DNA from: Cavia porcellus
Lineage: Eukaryota; Chordata; Mammalia; Rodentia; Caviidae
Reading direction: 5' to 3'
Assembly: GCF_034190915.1 (NCBI RefSeq)
Contig: NW_026947484.1
Coordinates: 138,482,982-138,546,981, forward strand
DNA: 64,000 bases
Shown: positions 37,166 to 49,978 of the stretch, one piece after another
How the letters are laid out: every line of letters begins with the position of its first letter
How positions within the stretch are numbered: position 1 is the first letter of the stretch
Translations under genes and position numbers: made by a program
Notes under the pieces: model-generated
Database searches by the model: none
Told to the model about the DNA's origin: nothing
Seen by the model: the letters and a program-made list of their open reading frames with translations, nothing else

Positions 37166-40100
37166 GTCATCAGTCTTCTACTTTTCTCTTCTTTGCACTC
37201 TTCCTTCCTCTGCTTTGTTTCTCTTTTGAAATGCAGCCAGCCCTATCCTTCAGAAAAAGAACACCCTGTGGTGGGCTATCATTCTCAAGGATCTGTCAGT
37301 GGAAGCAAGAGAGCACACAGAACATGAGGAACAACATCTCCAGCTTCCGCACATGCCTGGCCAGTAGAGAGATGCTAGCAAGACCATGGCAAGGGGGCCA
37401 GAGAAAATGTGTGCACACAGCTCTTCTGGAGCATGACCTTCTTATAACACCCACTGAGTTGCTGCTTGAAGGTTCTTCGCAGGTGTAGGCCATATTCAAG
37501 GCTTAAATCAAGGAAAAGTATTACCACATGCTTCCCACACAGAGCCTAAAGCAGAACGGCCGCTTCTGCAAGGCAGGGGAGGGGGGCTGGGACTGGAAGT
37601 GAGGAACGGGGTGGGGGGGAACAGAAGAGTTGCCAATATAAAGAATTCATTAGAGAAAGTCATGTTGTGGCCCACGAGATGAAGATGAGTGAAAATTCTT
37701 GCATGATTTAATATGCTATGGAAATATTCCAAGCCATATGCTTTCTGTGCAGGCAGTGGTCTTTTACATTTATTTCAGAGAAGTCCTATCACACATTCCT
37801 CTGCATGCTGCTTACTGGGTCTTTGCTTCTTTTTAACATGCTAGCAGGGTGTAGATGGAGGAGTTTGCTCAGAGTCTGCAATTACAGAAGCCTGGACCTT
37901 GTGGGATGACTGAGAGACTGGTTGACTGTTTGAGAGGAAGGCACATTTCCTAGCAGATCTCTTAAGCCATGGGTGCCCTTACCTCTGGAGATAGAAGTGT
38001 TACCAGTCCATTATTTTCTATAACTCTTCTAGTTAGTTTGGATTAGTTAAACAGTTTTCAAACTTTTTTAAAAAGATCCTTCTAAGGAAAATTTTAGGAA
38101 AAAATGACAACCCTTTGAAAAACAAAGAGCAAAAATATGCTCCAAATCCAAATACATGAACAAATATATCTGCTCTGTTTAGAAATTAGGATGGAGGCCC
38201 ATAGACCTGCCAGTTAGCTCTTTCCTCTTATGCAAATCAGCTCCTGAAAAAAGGGTGAAAACTGTACCTGTGGTTTGATTTCTTCAATTTGTATATGAGG
38301 AAATGGAGATGCTACAGATACAGAGAATTGTCCATATGCCCCTAATGAGGTAAGGGCCAGATAAGTTGAAAGCACATCATTTTCCTAGTCTTCAATTAGT
38401 ATTTTTGCTTTTAGCATAGAGGTGGTTAAAATGATTCTGTGCCCAAGCAGCCCAGAGGTAGAGGAAGGATTAGGAGAGTCTGAAGAACCTGATGCTTTCT
38501 TATCTGTAGAAGTCTAGAGGAGCCTCCATACCGGGGCATCACCTGGGGCAAAATGTATATCTGTTGAACTGAAATGAAATGTGGTGGTTTTTGGCAGGAA
38601 TCCCTGGAATCTACAGTCTCTCCAGACTTAGACTTTTCCTGTTTTAAAGAGCCTTGAATGCAGAAGCTGCCTTCTCCCTAGAATGTCCATCTTCCTGGAA
38701 AACGGCCGTAGACTGGAATCCCAGGTAGAAAAAACTCACATCACTAGTTTGTTATTTAGACAAGCCAATTTGTAACTACTGCATAACTTTGAAAGTGTAG
38801 CAAGAAGACCAGAGTTAAGACTTTTTGAAATTTATTTTGTTGAGCTGGAATCTTCTTTCTAGTTAAAGAACGATTTGTTTAGCACAGGAAAATTTTTAAA
38901 ATTTTAAAAATTATTGCTTTAAGATTCTTGCTGAGCTTCTGATTTTCCCAAACCATTTAGAGTCAGGTCTTTAATTGCACTTAAGTCCACTAGACTTAAT
39001 GTACATGCCACGTTCTCAACTGTTGAGGCATAGACTGCTGCTGAAACCATGATGGGTGTAACAGAGACCCTGACGATCACCCAAAGCTGACATCTGTTTT
39101 TCCACATTTGCCAAATTCATTGTACTTAGGTGGGACCATGGGCCAGTTCTGACCAATAAAACATGAGCTGAAATGGTAAAAAGCCCACGTACAATCCCAT
39201 GCACCCATTAACTGCCACTATGCTTACCAGACAGTGAGACCCTTGTTGGTCTTTCATAAATGGAGCCCCCTTCCCAGTGGATCCCTGCTCGATTACCTTA
39301 GATGTCATAGAGATCTCAGAGCTAACTTGTTATGCGGTGTATCGTACATAATCATGAGTGATACAGAGTAATTTAGACTCGAAGCAATAAAGTCCTGAAG
39401 TTCAGCTGGGGGCAACAGCTACACTCTTTAGGATCAGGCATTCCCAAAGTGCTAGGCACCTGTGTGGTGGAGCTAACTCCATTCACCTTGTAACCCCTGG
39501 ACATCCTCTTAAAATGCTGCATTCCCTTTGGTAATTTGTCAGGGGCCATGGTGGAAGTATTTACACCACAAAATTGTCAAATGCTATGAAAAATGGCATT
39601 TCCCCTATCACACTACCTGTTAAATGCATTTAAAACATCACACTGTACTTTATATAAGATATTTATAATTGATATATATTTGTAAATGAAAAATAATAAA
39701 AAAGCAAGTTTATAAGTCTTGATTTAAGCAAAATTATTACACAAAACAAAAACCAGCCCATCAATGGTTTTAAGTCTCTTCAAAGAGGTTCAAGATGGAA
39801 CAGAAAATGAGGTAGGCTCTCAGTGGGTAAGAACTTCCTATGGTCCTTACTTTTTCCACACTTTCTTGTTTGTAGGCATATAACATGTTAGATGTGTTTT
39901 TTTCTCCATGTGGTATAATAGGTAGTCAAAAATATATTTAATCTAGAAAAAATATTTTCATTTATTTCTTTCCCCATTTTTACTATTATCTTATGAAAAC
40001 AGAGCTAATAGATTCAATTTTGATTTTTTTGGAAGTTTGGTATTAAATTTAAAAGCCTAATGAATTATCATTTTATTAAATATGTCATACCTTTGCTTGA

Positions 40101-40785
40101 GGGTTACATACAATATGAAAATTCCTACATATTTATATTTTCCACAGACCAAAACTTCTTATACTACCTATGAAAAACACTATGCCTTGACTGCATATTG
40201 AAGACAATCTCTACTGTTTGTTTTCTCTTTAGTGACTTGTACGGTGGTTTTGAGTCTTGTAAGTCAGAGGAAAAGCGATGAGAAGCTGGCCAGTGGTCTC
40301 TGCACTTTCTTTTCGGAAGCTGGTGGACAGGTACTGCTTAGCTAAGCACAAGCCTAAGGTAGGAATCACGCCTTTTCTAGTGCCTATTCTTATGGCATTT
40401 CCCCTGTTTTTTCAGCTGTGAAATGCGGTGATTATGTAGTGAAGCAGTCTAACATAAAGACTTAACAAAAATACCTTATGAAAGCTTGCTATATTTCATT
40501 TTATAAGGAGCTATAAAATAATTTTGATTGACATTTTACATTGTTTGACTTGAATTTTAAATGTCATTGGCGAATAGCTTATGTTTCATTGCACTGACAA
40601 CTGATACATGCTAAAAATAAGATACCGGGATGCCTTGTCTGTTTATGTAATTCCGAGAAACAGCCTTGACTTGACCTTCCTGAACTCAATTTCTTCCTTT
40701 GTAAAATGAAGGCTTTAACAAAACAATTTGAGGGTCTCTTCCCAAGTCAAAGCTCACTGGTTCTACGAGTGTGTCTTTTCTGACT
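37166..40785. other. Intergenic DNA, mostly unassigned
   Basis: Apart from the MIR at 38265-38440, no element is recognised. Short overlapping open frames at 37136-37488 and 38919-39308 are on both strands and lack motifs. The region 38990-39310 may be an old interspersed repeat, but I cannot name it. Confidence 0.4.
38265..38440 (-). repeat. MIR SINE fragment
   Basis: The plus strand gives the complement: TTCAATTTGTATATGAGGAAATGGAGATGCTACAG and GAGAATTGTCCATATGCCCC, corresponding to the TGAGGAAACTGAGG...CTTGCCCAAGGTCA order. Confidence 0.5.
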
Positions 40786-40789
40786 GTTA

Positions 40790-42040
40790 CAGACTGCAAA
40801 TATATTCATTTCTCACAAGCACAAGGACTAACAAATAGAGATGATGTGAGGACCCTATCCTCATAGGACCTATATTTTAATGGAGAAAACATGTAAAAAG
40901 CAGTTATAGTACAACAGAATCAAGGCTGTTTAGAGCTGATATAGATAGAGAACTTGGGAGACACGCCTGACTCATTTTTTTTTTTTTTTTTTGTCTTTTT
41001 CTTTTTTATCGGTACCAGGGATCGAACTCACGACTGCCTGCTTGAAGGCAGGTGCTTATGCCGCTGAGCTAAATCCCCAGCCCCATCCTGACTCATTTTT
41101 GGAAAGGAAAATAATGAGGATCAGAGAAGGAAGGGGTATGAAGTCATACAAAGTAGAGCTGAGACCAGGGAAAGCAAGAGAGATACCCGTGGCACAAATT
41201 CAAACAGGCACTACTCACCTGTTTCTTAGGTCCACATAGTGCATCTGACAGTCACAGGCAAATGAGGTTAACTACGCTAAAAAGATAAAAACTGTCCTCA
41301 GCACAGGAGGCACCATGTGTAAGCCACAGTGACAGGAAACTGAACGTACTTTCACATGTGTGGATTTTGATGTGAATTTAAGGGTGTAGATGTGAAAACT
41401 AGAGTGGTAAAGAGGCCCTGGCTCATGAAGAATGTTACAAAATATGCTAAGGTGGTTTGAACTTTCTCCTCAGGTATCTGATAATTTTTTAAAAAGTTAA
41501 TAGTCTGAATAGACTTCTTTCTGAGAATGTTCCCCCTGGCAATTGTACAAAGGAAGGGATAAGAAATTAGGCAAACAAAGGACTCAGGTGCAGACAGGTA
41601 GTTTGGATGGTGATGGGGGTGTGGCCAAGGGAGAAATAAACTAGACAGACATCTTCTAGAAATGGTTAAGCCTTACTGTTGCCTGGACTGATGAGTAATT
41701 TAACAAATTGGATGGCAAGAGAGAAGAAGAAGATTTGTGCCTTGACAAAGTGAGTGGATAGAGGTATTAGTGATCAGGATGTGTGACATGCCAGAATGCA
41801 CAGAGTTCAAGAGCAAAGGTAATGAGCTCAGGCTTTGGGATGCAGAGTCTGAGTATCCAAGAGATGTTTGATAAGGTGCTGGAATTAGTGGACACTCATC
41901 AGAGAGATACACATAGATATGGAGGTGTCACTTATTAAAAGCAATGGATGTGGATGAAATTGCTAAGGGAGGAAAGTGAGAAAAGAAAGCCTAAAAGGCA
42001 TTGAGGAGCCCTTCAATAGTCAGTAAACAGTTACAAAACA
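40790..42040 (-). mobile_element. L2 LINE (CR1-like), antisense, 1.2 kb
   Basis: The plus strand is the complement of an L2 3' end and reverse-transcriptase region. In order: ATAGGACCTATATTTTAATGG (tail side), GGAGGCACCATGTGTAAGCC, GGACTGATGAGTAATTTAAC, TGATCAGGATGTGTGACATGCC, GAGTATCCAAGAGATG, ATAGATATGGAGGTGTCAC and GATGAAATTGCTAAGGGAGG. These match the family's arrangement of short conserved blocks. No frame is intact. An ID SINE interrupts it at 40981-41084. Confidence 0.66.
40981..41084 (-). mobile_element. ID SINE with TSD, inside L2
   Basis: Poly(T), TTTTTATCGGTACCAGGGATCG, AACTCACGACTGCCTGCTTGAAGGCAGG, TTATGCCGCTGAGCTAAATC and CCCAGCCCC. The 14-bp duplication CCTGACTCATTTTT is at about 40966-40979 and 41087-41100. 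Two bases are missing in CTTGAAGGC compared with CTTGCAAGGC of other copies. Confidence 0.92.
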
Positions 42041-43530
42041 AAGCTAAGCTTTGTAGACATTACTGGGACACAACATGGCACATAACAGGATAAGAAAAAC
42101 AGTAATATTAGGTGTATCCAGGTCATCTATTGTGTAAACAGTTGTTTCATTGTGCTTTTACTGCAATGCACTCTCAAAAGTCATTAAAGAATTTGTGTTA
42201 GTTTGTTGCTACAAAAACTGCTTGCTTCAATTGGTGCTTCTGTGTACTCACTATCAGGAAGAAACACCCAGAGTTTTGTCTTGTAGTTTTGGAAAGCACA
42301 TCACTGCTCATTTCTGAGGACAGGGGGACACTGGGTAGATTTACATTTCTCTTTCAACTTGCAAAGGCAAAAAATTAGTGACTTTTTGGACAACCTCATC
42401 TAAATGTTCACACTTGAGGGAAAACTGCTTTCCCCGAGAAATAAGTAATAAATCTCTCTCACCAATAGAAGTCACTCATATCCAGAAACAACTGTGAGCT
42501 GAAAAGGAGAAAAAAAATAAAGCAACCTTCCCTTCCACACAATCCTCTTTCTCCAAACATGTGTCCCTATCGGACTGTAGAGAGCACCAGAGTGCAGACA
42601 TCTCAAACTTATTCAAAACCATGGGCTGTGACCAAATGACCATGGCAAACCGCCCAGCGTGAGAAGATGTTTAGTGAGGGCTTCGCTGGAGAGACGGACT
42701 ATAAAGCAAGTTGAATAAGCAAACCAGGTCAAGCATGCAAAATTGTGGCCGACAACATTTAATGTGGAGAAGCAAGGAGCCAGTGTGTGAGTGGAGTGCA
42801 AGGCGATATATAAACACACACCTTTACATTTTAATGTCTGTTTTGCAACACTGTGTGTATATGTATGCACATGAGTGTGAAATAATCAAATAGATTATTT
42901 TTTGTTCTTTATTAATTTTGCCCTTGCCAGATTTTCTAACTTTTCCAATCTTTGTTTTTCCTTCTTTCAATCAATGGATATCTTGCAATCTGTCACCACA
43001 GTGAAATGTCACCAGGACTTATTTAAAACCTGCAAGTGTTCTCTCACTCTTGTAGCTGTGGGTCTATATTATAGCCTGAAGGCAGAAGAGAAAATGCCTG
43101 ACTCCCGGGAGAACTGAGACAGTTTTTTCAGAAAGAGTTAGATTTTACAAATTTCACTTGCAAACTAAAAATTCAAAGAAATTTATTGCCTCATTCCATA
43201 ATATATGTGTTTCAATAAAATTAATGCCTTAAGCTCCTTATTATTGAGGAAAAATTAGTTTCAGGAGAATATACCAATTTTTATCGTAAGTATTCCCCCG
43301 CTTGAGGAAAAGGTCTGTGGGAATCAGTTTGGCATACTAATCTGGGCTTCATTAGTCAGTCTCCTCCTAACTCAAATCCTACAAATGAATTTCACGAAAC
43401 TTCATGCATGGAGGCACTACAAAGTGTTTTCTCTCCTGATTGGATGTGTTATAATATATGTCTGATTTATATGTGAAATCATTCCATTTGATGTTGAAGT
43501 GTTGTTCAACTGAAGTATCAAGACTAGGAA
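42041..43530. other. Intergenic DNA, unassigned
   Basis: No gene or recognised repeat. Composition is typical of the flanks. Confidence 0.4.
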
Positions 43531-43534
43531 AGAG

Positions 43535-43725
43535 CCAGGCAGTCCTGCGCCTGATTTTTCATTCTTCCCTTTACCAGACATGTAACCTCACAGAAACTTA
43601 ACCTCATCAGTTCTAAACTCAGGGTTATAATGGTGTTTGCCTCACATGCAGAGTTGAGTTGTTTATAAACTGCATAGAACATTCCTGATACATGCTAAAT
43701 ACTCAATATATATTAACCATTAGAA
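43535..43725 (+). repeat. MIR SINE
   Basis: TTCCCTTTACCAGACATGTAACCTCACAGAAACTTAACCTCATCAG, then ACTCAGGGTTATAATGGTG, GAGTTGAGTTGTTTATAAACTGCATAGAACATTCCTG and ATGCTAAATACTCAATATATATT. Core and 3' end are in the sense direction. Confidence 0.72.
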
Positions 43726-44297
43726 TAGTTTTCTCTGGAAATAATATTGGAGGTGATTCAGGTACTGTCACAGGCAAAAGATGATCACAGGGTTGATTAT
43801 ATTAGAAAATTTGCAACAATCAAAAAATTGTAAAAGATTGTTTGCATTGTCCCAATGGATACTTTAATATTTCTGAAGCTTAATGTGATTTATTAAGGAT
43901 TTAAGAGCTCTTTATATAATACATTTAAGAAAAGTCCAAAATCATGCCACTTGTGCTTCATTGAGGCAGTTATGTTTAATTCTGGTGAGCACACTAGGTT
44001 TTTTGACATTCTGTGTAATGTAGTTTATTGTACTAATGTCTTTCCCCAGAGCAGAAGGATCTCAAAAACTTAAGTAGAGAATATAAATAAATAAGAACAT
44101 CTGGTTGAGCAGTTGAAGCAGATGTGGAGATTGAGGTACATCAAAGACAAGCCCATTATTATCTCGGGGACTGGCTAGTGCTGCATAACATAAACAACTT
44201 ATAGAAATGGAATTAATCGTCTAGAGATGTCAGCTCATATGAAAGGATATTTCAAAAGCTGTAATCATTTATTGTTTCAATAATATTTACTGCTTTG

Positions 44298-44300
<3 letters not shown>

Positions 44301-44330
<30 letters not shown>
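44301..44330. repeat. (AT)n microsatellite, 30 bp
   Basis: Perfect run of 15 AT units. Confidence 0.95.
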
Positions 44331-44332
<2 letters not shown>

Positions 44333-44884
44333 TACATTGATAAAAGCCATCAATAAAAGGTGAATTTAAGATGCAAAAATAGCATGTGTTTGGTTCTGTT
44401 TATTGGAGAATGCTTTCTTGAAATGTGATGATAAGGGCATCCCTTAGGTTTTCTCACATAGCACTACACACATTGGATAGTTTATTGTTCCTGAATTGAT
44501 AGGTAACATGTGGTGGCTGACTGACTGCTTCAGCAATATTGTATACACACAACTATCTACCTGTCTGGGGGATCGCTATGCTAGAACCGTTCTGTGACAG
44601 CCGCTTTTTAATGCAGGGAGCAGTGAAGTGGCCTCATTATTATTTATTAATAGTAAATCTAAATATACATTTTCTTTGGCATATTACAATATAGGAAAGA
44701 ACAGTGTGTCTGCTACTGTGAGTAATGTCTGTAAGCCTATGGACGACTTTTACAGTGTTTCTTTTTCAAATACTTATGGTTAGTTAACAAATATGTAGGT
44801 GATATAAGTTTTTATTCTGATGATTCTTAAATTTCTTTTTAAATTGTTAATTGGATTTTAAATGTGTTAAAACACTGTAATAAG

Positions 44885-45080
44885 TGAGAAGGATAGCACA
44901 GTGCTATAATCCCAGAACTTTGAGAGGCAGAGGCAAGAGGATCACAAATTCCAATCATGCTTAGGTAACATACCAAGATTTTAACTCAAAATTTAAAAAA
45001 AGAAATTTTTGAAAGGGTTCAGGATATGGCTCAACCCAAAGGCTGTGTGTTCAATCTTCAGTACTCCAACAAAAAATATA
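44885..45080 (+). mobile_element. B1-ID dimeric SINE (MEN/B4 type)
   Basis: The left half is 7SL/B1-like: TGCTATAATCCCAGAACTTTGAGAGGCAGAGGCAAGAGGATCAC. The right half is ID-like: GGGTTCAGGATATGGCTCAACCCAAAGG and GTTCAATCTTCAGTAC. An A-rich linker (44990-45016) joins them. B1-ID dimers of this kind are known in squirrels (MEN) and related rodents (B4). The copy is diverged and so old. Confidence 0.72.
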
Positions 45081-45990
45081 GACAAACACCCCAAACTCTG
45101 GGTAGGTTGAGAATTACCTGCAAATGCACTGAATTTACACTATAGTGAGGAAACAGTACTAACCCTTCAGTGTGAATCCCATGATGTGTGTGTCATAGGG
45201 TCGGCAACAAAGTCTAAAACACTTTCTCCAAATGTTACAATTCAATTGGGAAGACTGGTCACAGACCTAGGAGATATAAATATATACCTATAAATATGTA
45301 AATATATAATTATAAATTTGCCACCAGGGGCATAGTGAAGTATCATAGTCCCACAAATAGGACTTCATAAAATGTAGAAATGTAATAAAATACTTTTACC
45401 AAAGATCTCCTGAAGTAGCCAAGGAGAAAATTTTTAATATTCAGAAAACTGTAAATTTCCGTTTTAAAAAAATCTCTTTCCTGAACTCCACATTAACTGA
45501 GTCTCCTTTTTGGTTTATTGCTACCTTCTCCTCCTCACCCTCTTCCCTCCAGTTTCCAGGTCTTTTCTTCAGTTCTCAGGATATTAAGATGCTTCTGGTC
45601 CTGTTCATGCCCTATTTAATTCTTGCTGCCTTTTAGATTCTGTACCTTAGCTTGTTACCCTGTTAAAGACAGAAAGGGCTCAACAGTCAGGCAATGTAGC
45701 AAACTTTATTAGAAGGCAAGGAAATACTGTAAATGTTTAAGATTTGTTGTGCTTACCAATAAGATTAAAACATGAATAAAACATCAGAAGAAATGACAAT
45801 TATACAATAAAATATGCTAAATGTGTGGTTTAGGCAGGTGGCAAGGAAAACAACTTTACTTTTGGCCATAGTGAGCAACAAAGAATTGACAGGAAGATGA
45901 GCTGGAAGTGGGTAGAGCTTGGACCAGGGAAAGGAAGTGACCTACTAGATTTTGCAGATAATCAAATATTTTAAGGACATATCTTAAGCT
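45081..45990. other. Intergenic DNA, unassigned
   Basis: No gene. A TATA-rich stretch lies at 45278-45320. 45480-45660 is pyrimidine-rich. Confidence 0.4.
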
Positions 45991-45993
45991 TTA

Positions 45994-46068
45994 GTTTTTT
46001 TTGTACCAGGATCGAATTCACAACTTCATACTTGCCAGGCAGACAGTTATGTCACTGAGCCTGGCCAT
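45994..46068 (-). mobile_element. ID-like SINE fragment, antisense
   Basis: TTTGTACCAGGATCGAATTCACAAC, CTTGCCAGGCAGACAG and GTCACTGAGCC. The 3' two thirds of an ID is present, and the 5' end is replaced by CTGGCC. It is diverged, and may be the ID half of a dimer. Confidence 0.68.
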
Positions 46069-49000
46069 CTATTAGTTTTTGAAGACAGAGGTATTAGGAA
46101 AATTTGTGGCACACCCAATAGCAGGAAATATATATTCCTGGAATGAATCTAATCTGTGTTTTGGAATGATATAATTGTGGAATAATTGTACATCTGTGAT
46201 TGTTAAATCTGAGCATAAATTTAAGAAAGCTCTTACACTCTCTGAGCTATTTTTCAGAGCAGTGTTTTCCAAAAGATTTTGGACTATTACCCACGATAAA
46301 AATTCATTTTTACTTGTAATCTACGTGTATACATCTATACATGTACACATGTGCATATACACATGAACATGAAGAAAACTGTATAAAATGAAGCTTATAT
46401 TTGTTATCTGTGAAGTACTGTTAATTTTTAGTCTTTTCTAGCTGATGTTGGCTCCAGAGTCCCTAAGTAAATTTTGTAGTTTTGAATGAACAGTGATTGG
46501 CATTTTAAGAAACTGCTCTGGAGCAGAGATCAAAACAAAACCAAAACACCAAAAATGTATGTAGAAACCAAACAGTTACTATAGACATGTGAATTTGCAT
46601 GCATATGACAATAATTTGCCTGGGTATAAAATGATGAATTGTTTAACCTTTGCAAGGCTATTGTGACACTCTTTAAAAGGAATGGCAAAAACGACAGCAA
46701 CAAAACAAAAGAAAATTTATTGCTTAGGCCAAATAAAGCTAGTCTAATTTGACTCATGATCGCTTGGTTTGTCACTTCTAGTGTAGTGGGCAGAATACAA
46801 TTTAAGATGTTTTAAACAAATTATAACTGTCTTAAATGTGGGTTTAATTTCACTCTAGATTGTTGAGTTTACTCATCTACTTTGTTTCTTCTCCCTTTCC
46901 ATATTACCAGAACATTTTTCAGTGATTGAAGAAATTTGACCTTTTGTTAAAATAGAAATGACTATGTAAAATTTGAGATATGTTACATAGATCAATTTAT
47001 CCAATTAAAAGTCACCCCCTGACAATTTCCCTTTCCCTTGCTGTGTGTACACGTGCACGCAAGGGTGTGTATAAGTGTTATTGTTGTAATTATCATCATC
47101 ATTATTTTGTGTATAGCCCATGTTAGAAATTACTTAAAATGTCAATGTTTGATTATTTTTATATCAAGACATCCTTTCTTCTTTTTTTAATGTTCAATTA
47201 GTGCCACACAAGACCTTAACTCTGATTTCTTCTTCTATATATTCTTTTAGAGACTGGTTTTTCTTTTACACAGAAATATATTTTAACAACATAATTTCTG
47301 CACCTACTTTGTTTAGTTAAAGAAGAGCTACGAAACATTAAATTTAATTTATGGAGCTCTCTATTTGTGTTCCAGTCCTCTGCACATACGTACTGTGTTA
47401 ATGCTGTGTCTCTATATGCCAATGGCATTAGAATTTCTGGCAAAACTCAATATGTAATTAATTATCACCTGTCATGAATGACTTTTAAGATCTAGCCAGA
47501 TATTTTGGAAATAGCGCTTAGCTCCACTGAGAGGGGAAATCTCCCTGTGAAAGTTGTATGGCCTTCATCCTTAAATCTCTTATTCAAAGGAGTTTGGACA
47601 ACTTTCAGCTTTAGTTAATATAGAGTTCAGCAACTTATATTTAAAAATTAATTTTAGCTATTTCCAAACTTGTTCAAGAGTATTAATATTTCTTAGAAAG
47701 GACAGGATAATGATTTTCAATCATTTTTTTTTCTTTGTAGGGAAGCAAGAATCTTATATGCGCCAGTTACAAACCAGTGCCACTTCCCGCCTAGTTTCAT
47801 GCTTATGTTGATTTTGAACTTATCAATTGAGAAAAGCTGGAATCTGCCTCCTAGGACTCCGACGGTGTACTTTATTTTCCTTTTCATTTTCTTTATTGAG
47901 TCTCTCAAGTAAAATAAAAGTCAATCGTTACTCTGCCAGTTAGATAAAATCATAAATATTAAAACATACATTTTATGTATATAGTAAATATATATATATA
48001 TATATATATATATTTTTAAAATTTATTGTTTTATGTATAGTAGGTGTTCACTAAATGTTATCAAGATATGATTGATTTTCCTGGATAACATGGATACTAA
48101 TAGAGGATTTAACACCACTTAACGCTGCAATAAGTTTCCTGAAAATTGTGCTGCTGGGTTAACTCTTGATAATGATAGATTCCCTTTGTGTGAACCACAA
48201 TTCACACACAGCTTTCATTTGTGAAGGGCTGGGCTAAATAGTCAAATGATCTTTTCCTGTTTCAGCATCTAAAATGCCTATAGTTAGATCCTTGGACCAT
48301 CGTTGAAAGGAAAAGACTTTCTTAAGCCTCCAGAGGACAGTCCCATAGCAGCTGTTCCTAGGACAGGGATAGTGATGGGGTCAGTGACTGAACTCTCCGG
48401 CCGCTCTTCTGTCCGATGGAGGACAGAGCTGCTGCCTTGGAAGTTTGCGTGATGTGACACACACAGCTGTGAGGATTTTGGGGTGGGGTGACCATAATAA
48501 ACCTCTTTTATTAGTGGCTAAACAGTCAAGATTAATAGCTGAGGACCTCAGTGGTGAAATTGTCAGGTATTTTCAGTGAGGCCTAGAAAAGCACAGGAAT
48601 TTATGTCCATAAAGGTGAAGGATCATTTTTACTACAATGTGCTTCCCAGGGATTGAAGGAGAAAAACCATGTGCATTCACTGTGTATTTGTGTTTTTTTT
48701 TTTATTGAAAATGTATACTTGCAACAATTAACAATATAATTCAAATAACTGCATTTTGAATAGATACCTGTAGTTGTTTCACTGTCTATGGCTCATATCT
48801 ATTCAAAGATACAGTTACATGATAGCAAATTCTAGGATCTATAGGAATAGGAGTTTTATAAGGATCTTTGGTTAAATGTATTTTTGGGTCTATAAATTTG
48901 TATTCCCTTTTTCAGGAGATAAGAATCAGAAAGGTTTCTCTATTGATAGACCAACACTTTAAGGTGGATTAAATTCCAGTATTATTTGTTAAACAACCTG

Positions 49001-49090
49001 CAGATGTCTCCAAAATATTGATGAATCTTTTTTGTTTCCAGTGAGGTTATATTTTCCAAAGATATCCAAGAACACAAAACATTTTTAATA
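46069..49090. other. Intergenic DNA with an (AT)n run
   Basis: No gene. An (AT)n microsatellite occupies about 47988-48013. 48688-48960 starts with a T-rich tract that could be the tail of an unidentified minus-strand retroposon. The rest is unassigned. Confidence 0.4.
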
Positions 49091-49095
49091 ACTGC

Positions 49096-49252
49096 GTTCT
49101 CCTCCTTCTCCTTCTCCCCTCCCCTTTCCTCTCCCTCCCCTCTCCCCTCCCCTCCCTTTCCCTCCATTTCTTCCCCTCCCCTCTCTCCTTACCTCTCTTC
49201 CTCTACTCTTCTCGCCTTTTCTCTCCTCCTTCTTTCCACTCCACCATCTCTT
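49096..49252. repeat. Polypyrimidine/polypurine tract, about 155 bp
   Basis: Nearly pure CT on the plus strand (CCTCC, CTTCTCC and CCCTTT units). It produces a minus-strand open frame rich in Gly and Glu that is an artefact. Such tracts can adopt triplex (H-DNA) structure, which is inference. Confidence 0.88.
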
Positions 49253-49739
49253 TCTGGAGAGCAAATGTTGTATTATGGAGAAAATTAAAGGAAAAAAGGC
49301 ATGTTTCTAGGGAACACTGTTGAATAATGGGAAGAATAGAAAATTTCATATTCTCTTGGTATGATTTTCCGAATACTCCATTGTCAGACACACAGGGAAA
49401 TTGGAAGTAGGATATAAAAATGAATAGTAAGCACTACAAAATCAGCTTTGCTGAAAACTTTAAGGTGAGGCAAGGGTAAATTATCAGCATTCTTTACACC
49501 TATTTTCCCGAGAAGTATATCTTAAATGCACGCTCTCTGTGTTTAAGTGGTGTAAGGGCTCCTTAAATAGAAGTTGACAACTATTTGGAAGAAACTAGAG
49601 ACAATTAGATAAACAGTGAAGATCTCCAGTGGACTTGCTTTGAAATCTGTATTTCTTTAAATTGTTTTTTTTAACTGTTTTGTTCTGTTTTGATATGTTT
49701 AATCTTACCCTCTTTAAGATATAAAACAAGTGTGTAGGA

Positions 49740-49978
49740 CTGATAGCCATATTACTAAGTTTTTGTTAGATCATTGAGCAGAATTGTTGGCAGTGTCACT
49801 ATTTGAATGTCATTTTACACACTTTAATTTTGTAACCTGAACAGCTATTTCTAAGATGAAAATATGTAACTCATCAACTGGCGAATTCTTACCATTTATT
49901 TTTCTATAATTCTGTATTATTTCTACCCTTTTTTATCTCCATGTATTTTTTGTTTTTTTCTCTTTAAATAAAAAAAAA
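49740..49978 (+). mobile_element. L1 3' end (5'-truncated), family B
   Basis: Sense copy of the 3' UTR seen in antisense at 764-1033. Shared strings include GATCATTGA(A/G)CAGAA, TTTAATTTTGTAAC and TTTCTAAGATGA, and an end TTTAAATAAAA. No ORF2 sequence. Confidence 0.7.

Noticed and set aside
48982..49391. Gly/Glu/Lys-rich minus-strand open frames
   Set aside because: They are the translation of the polypurine strand of a low-complexity tract.
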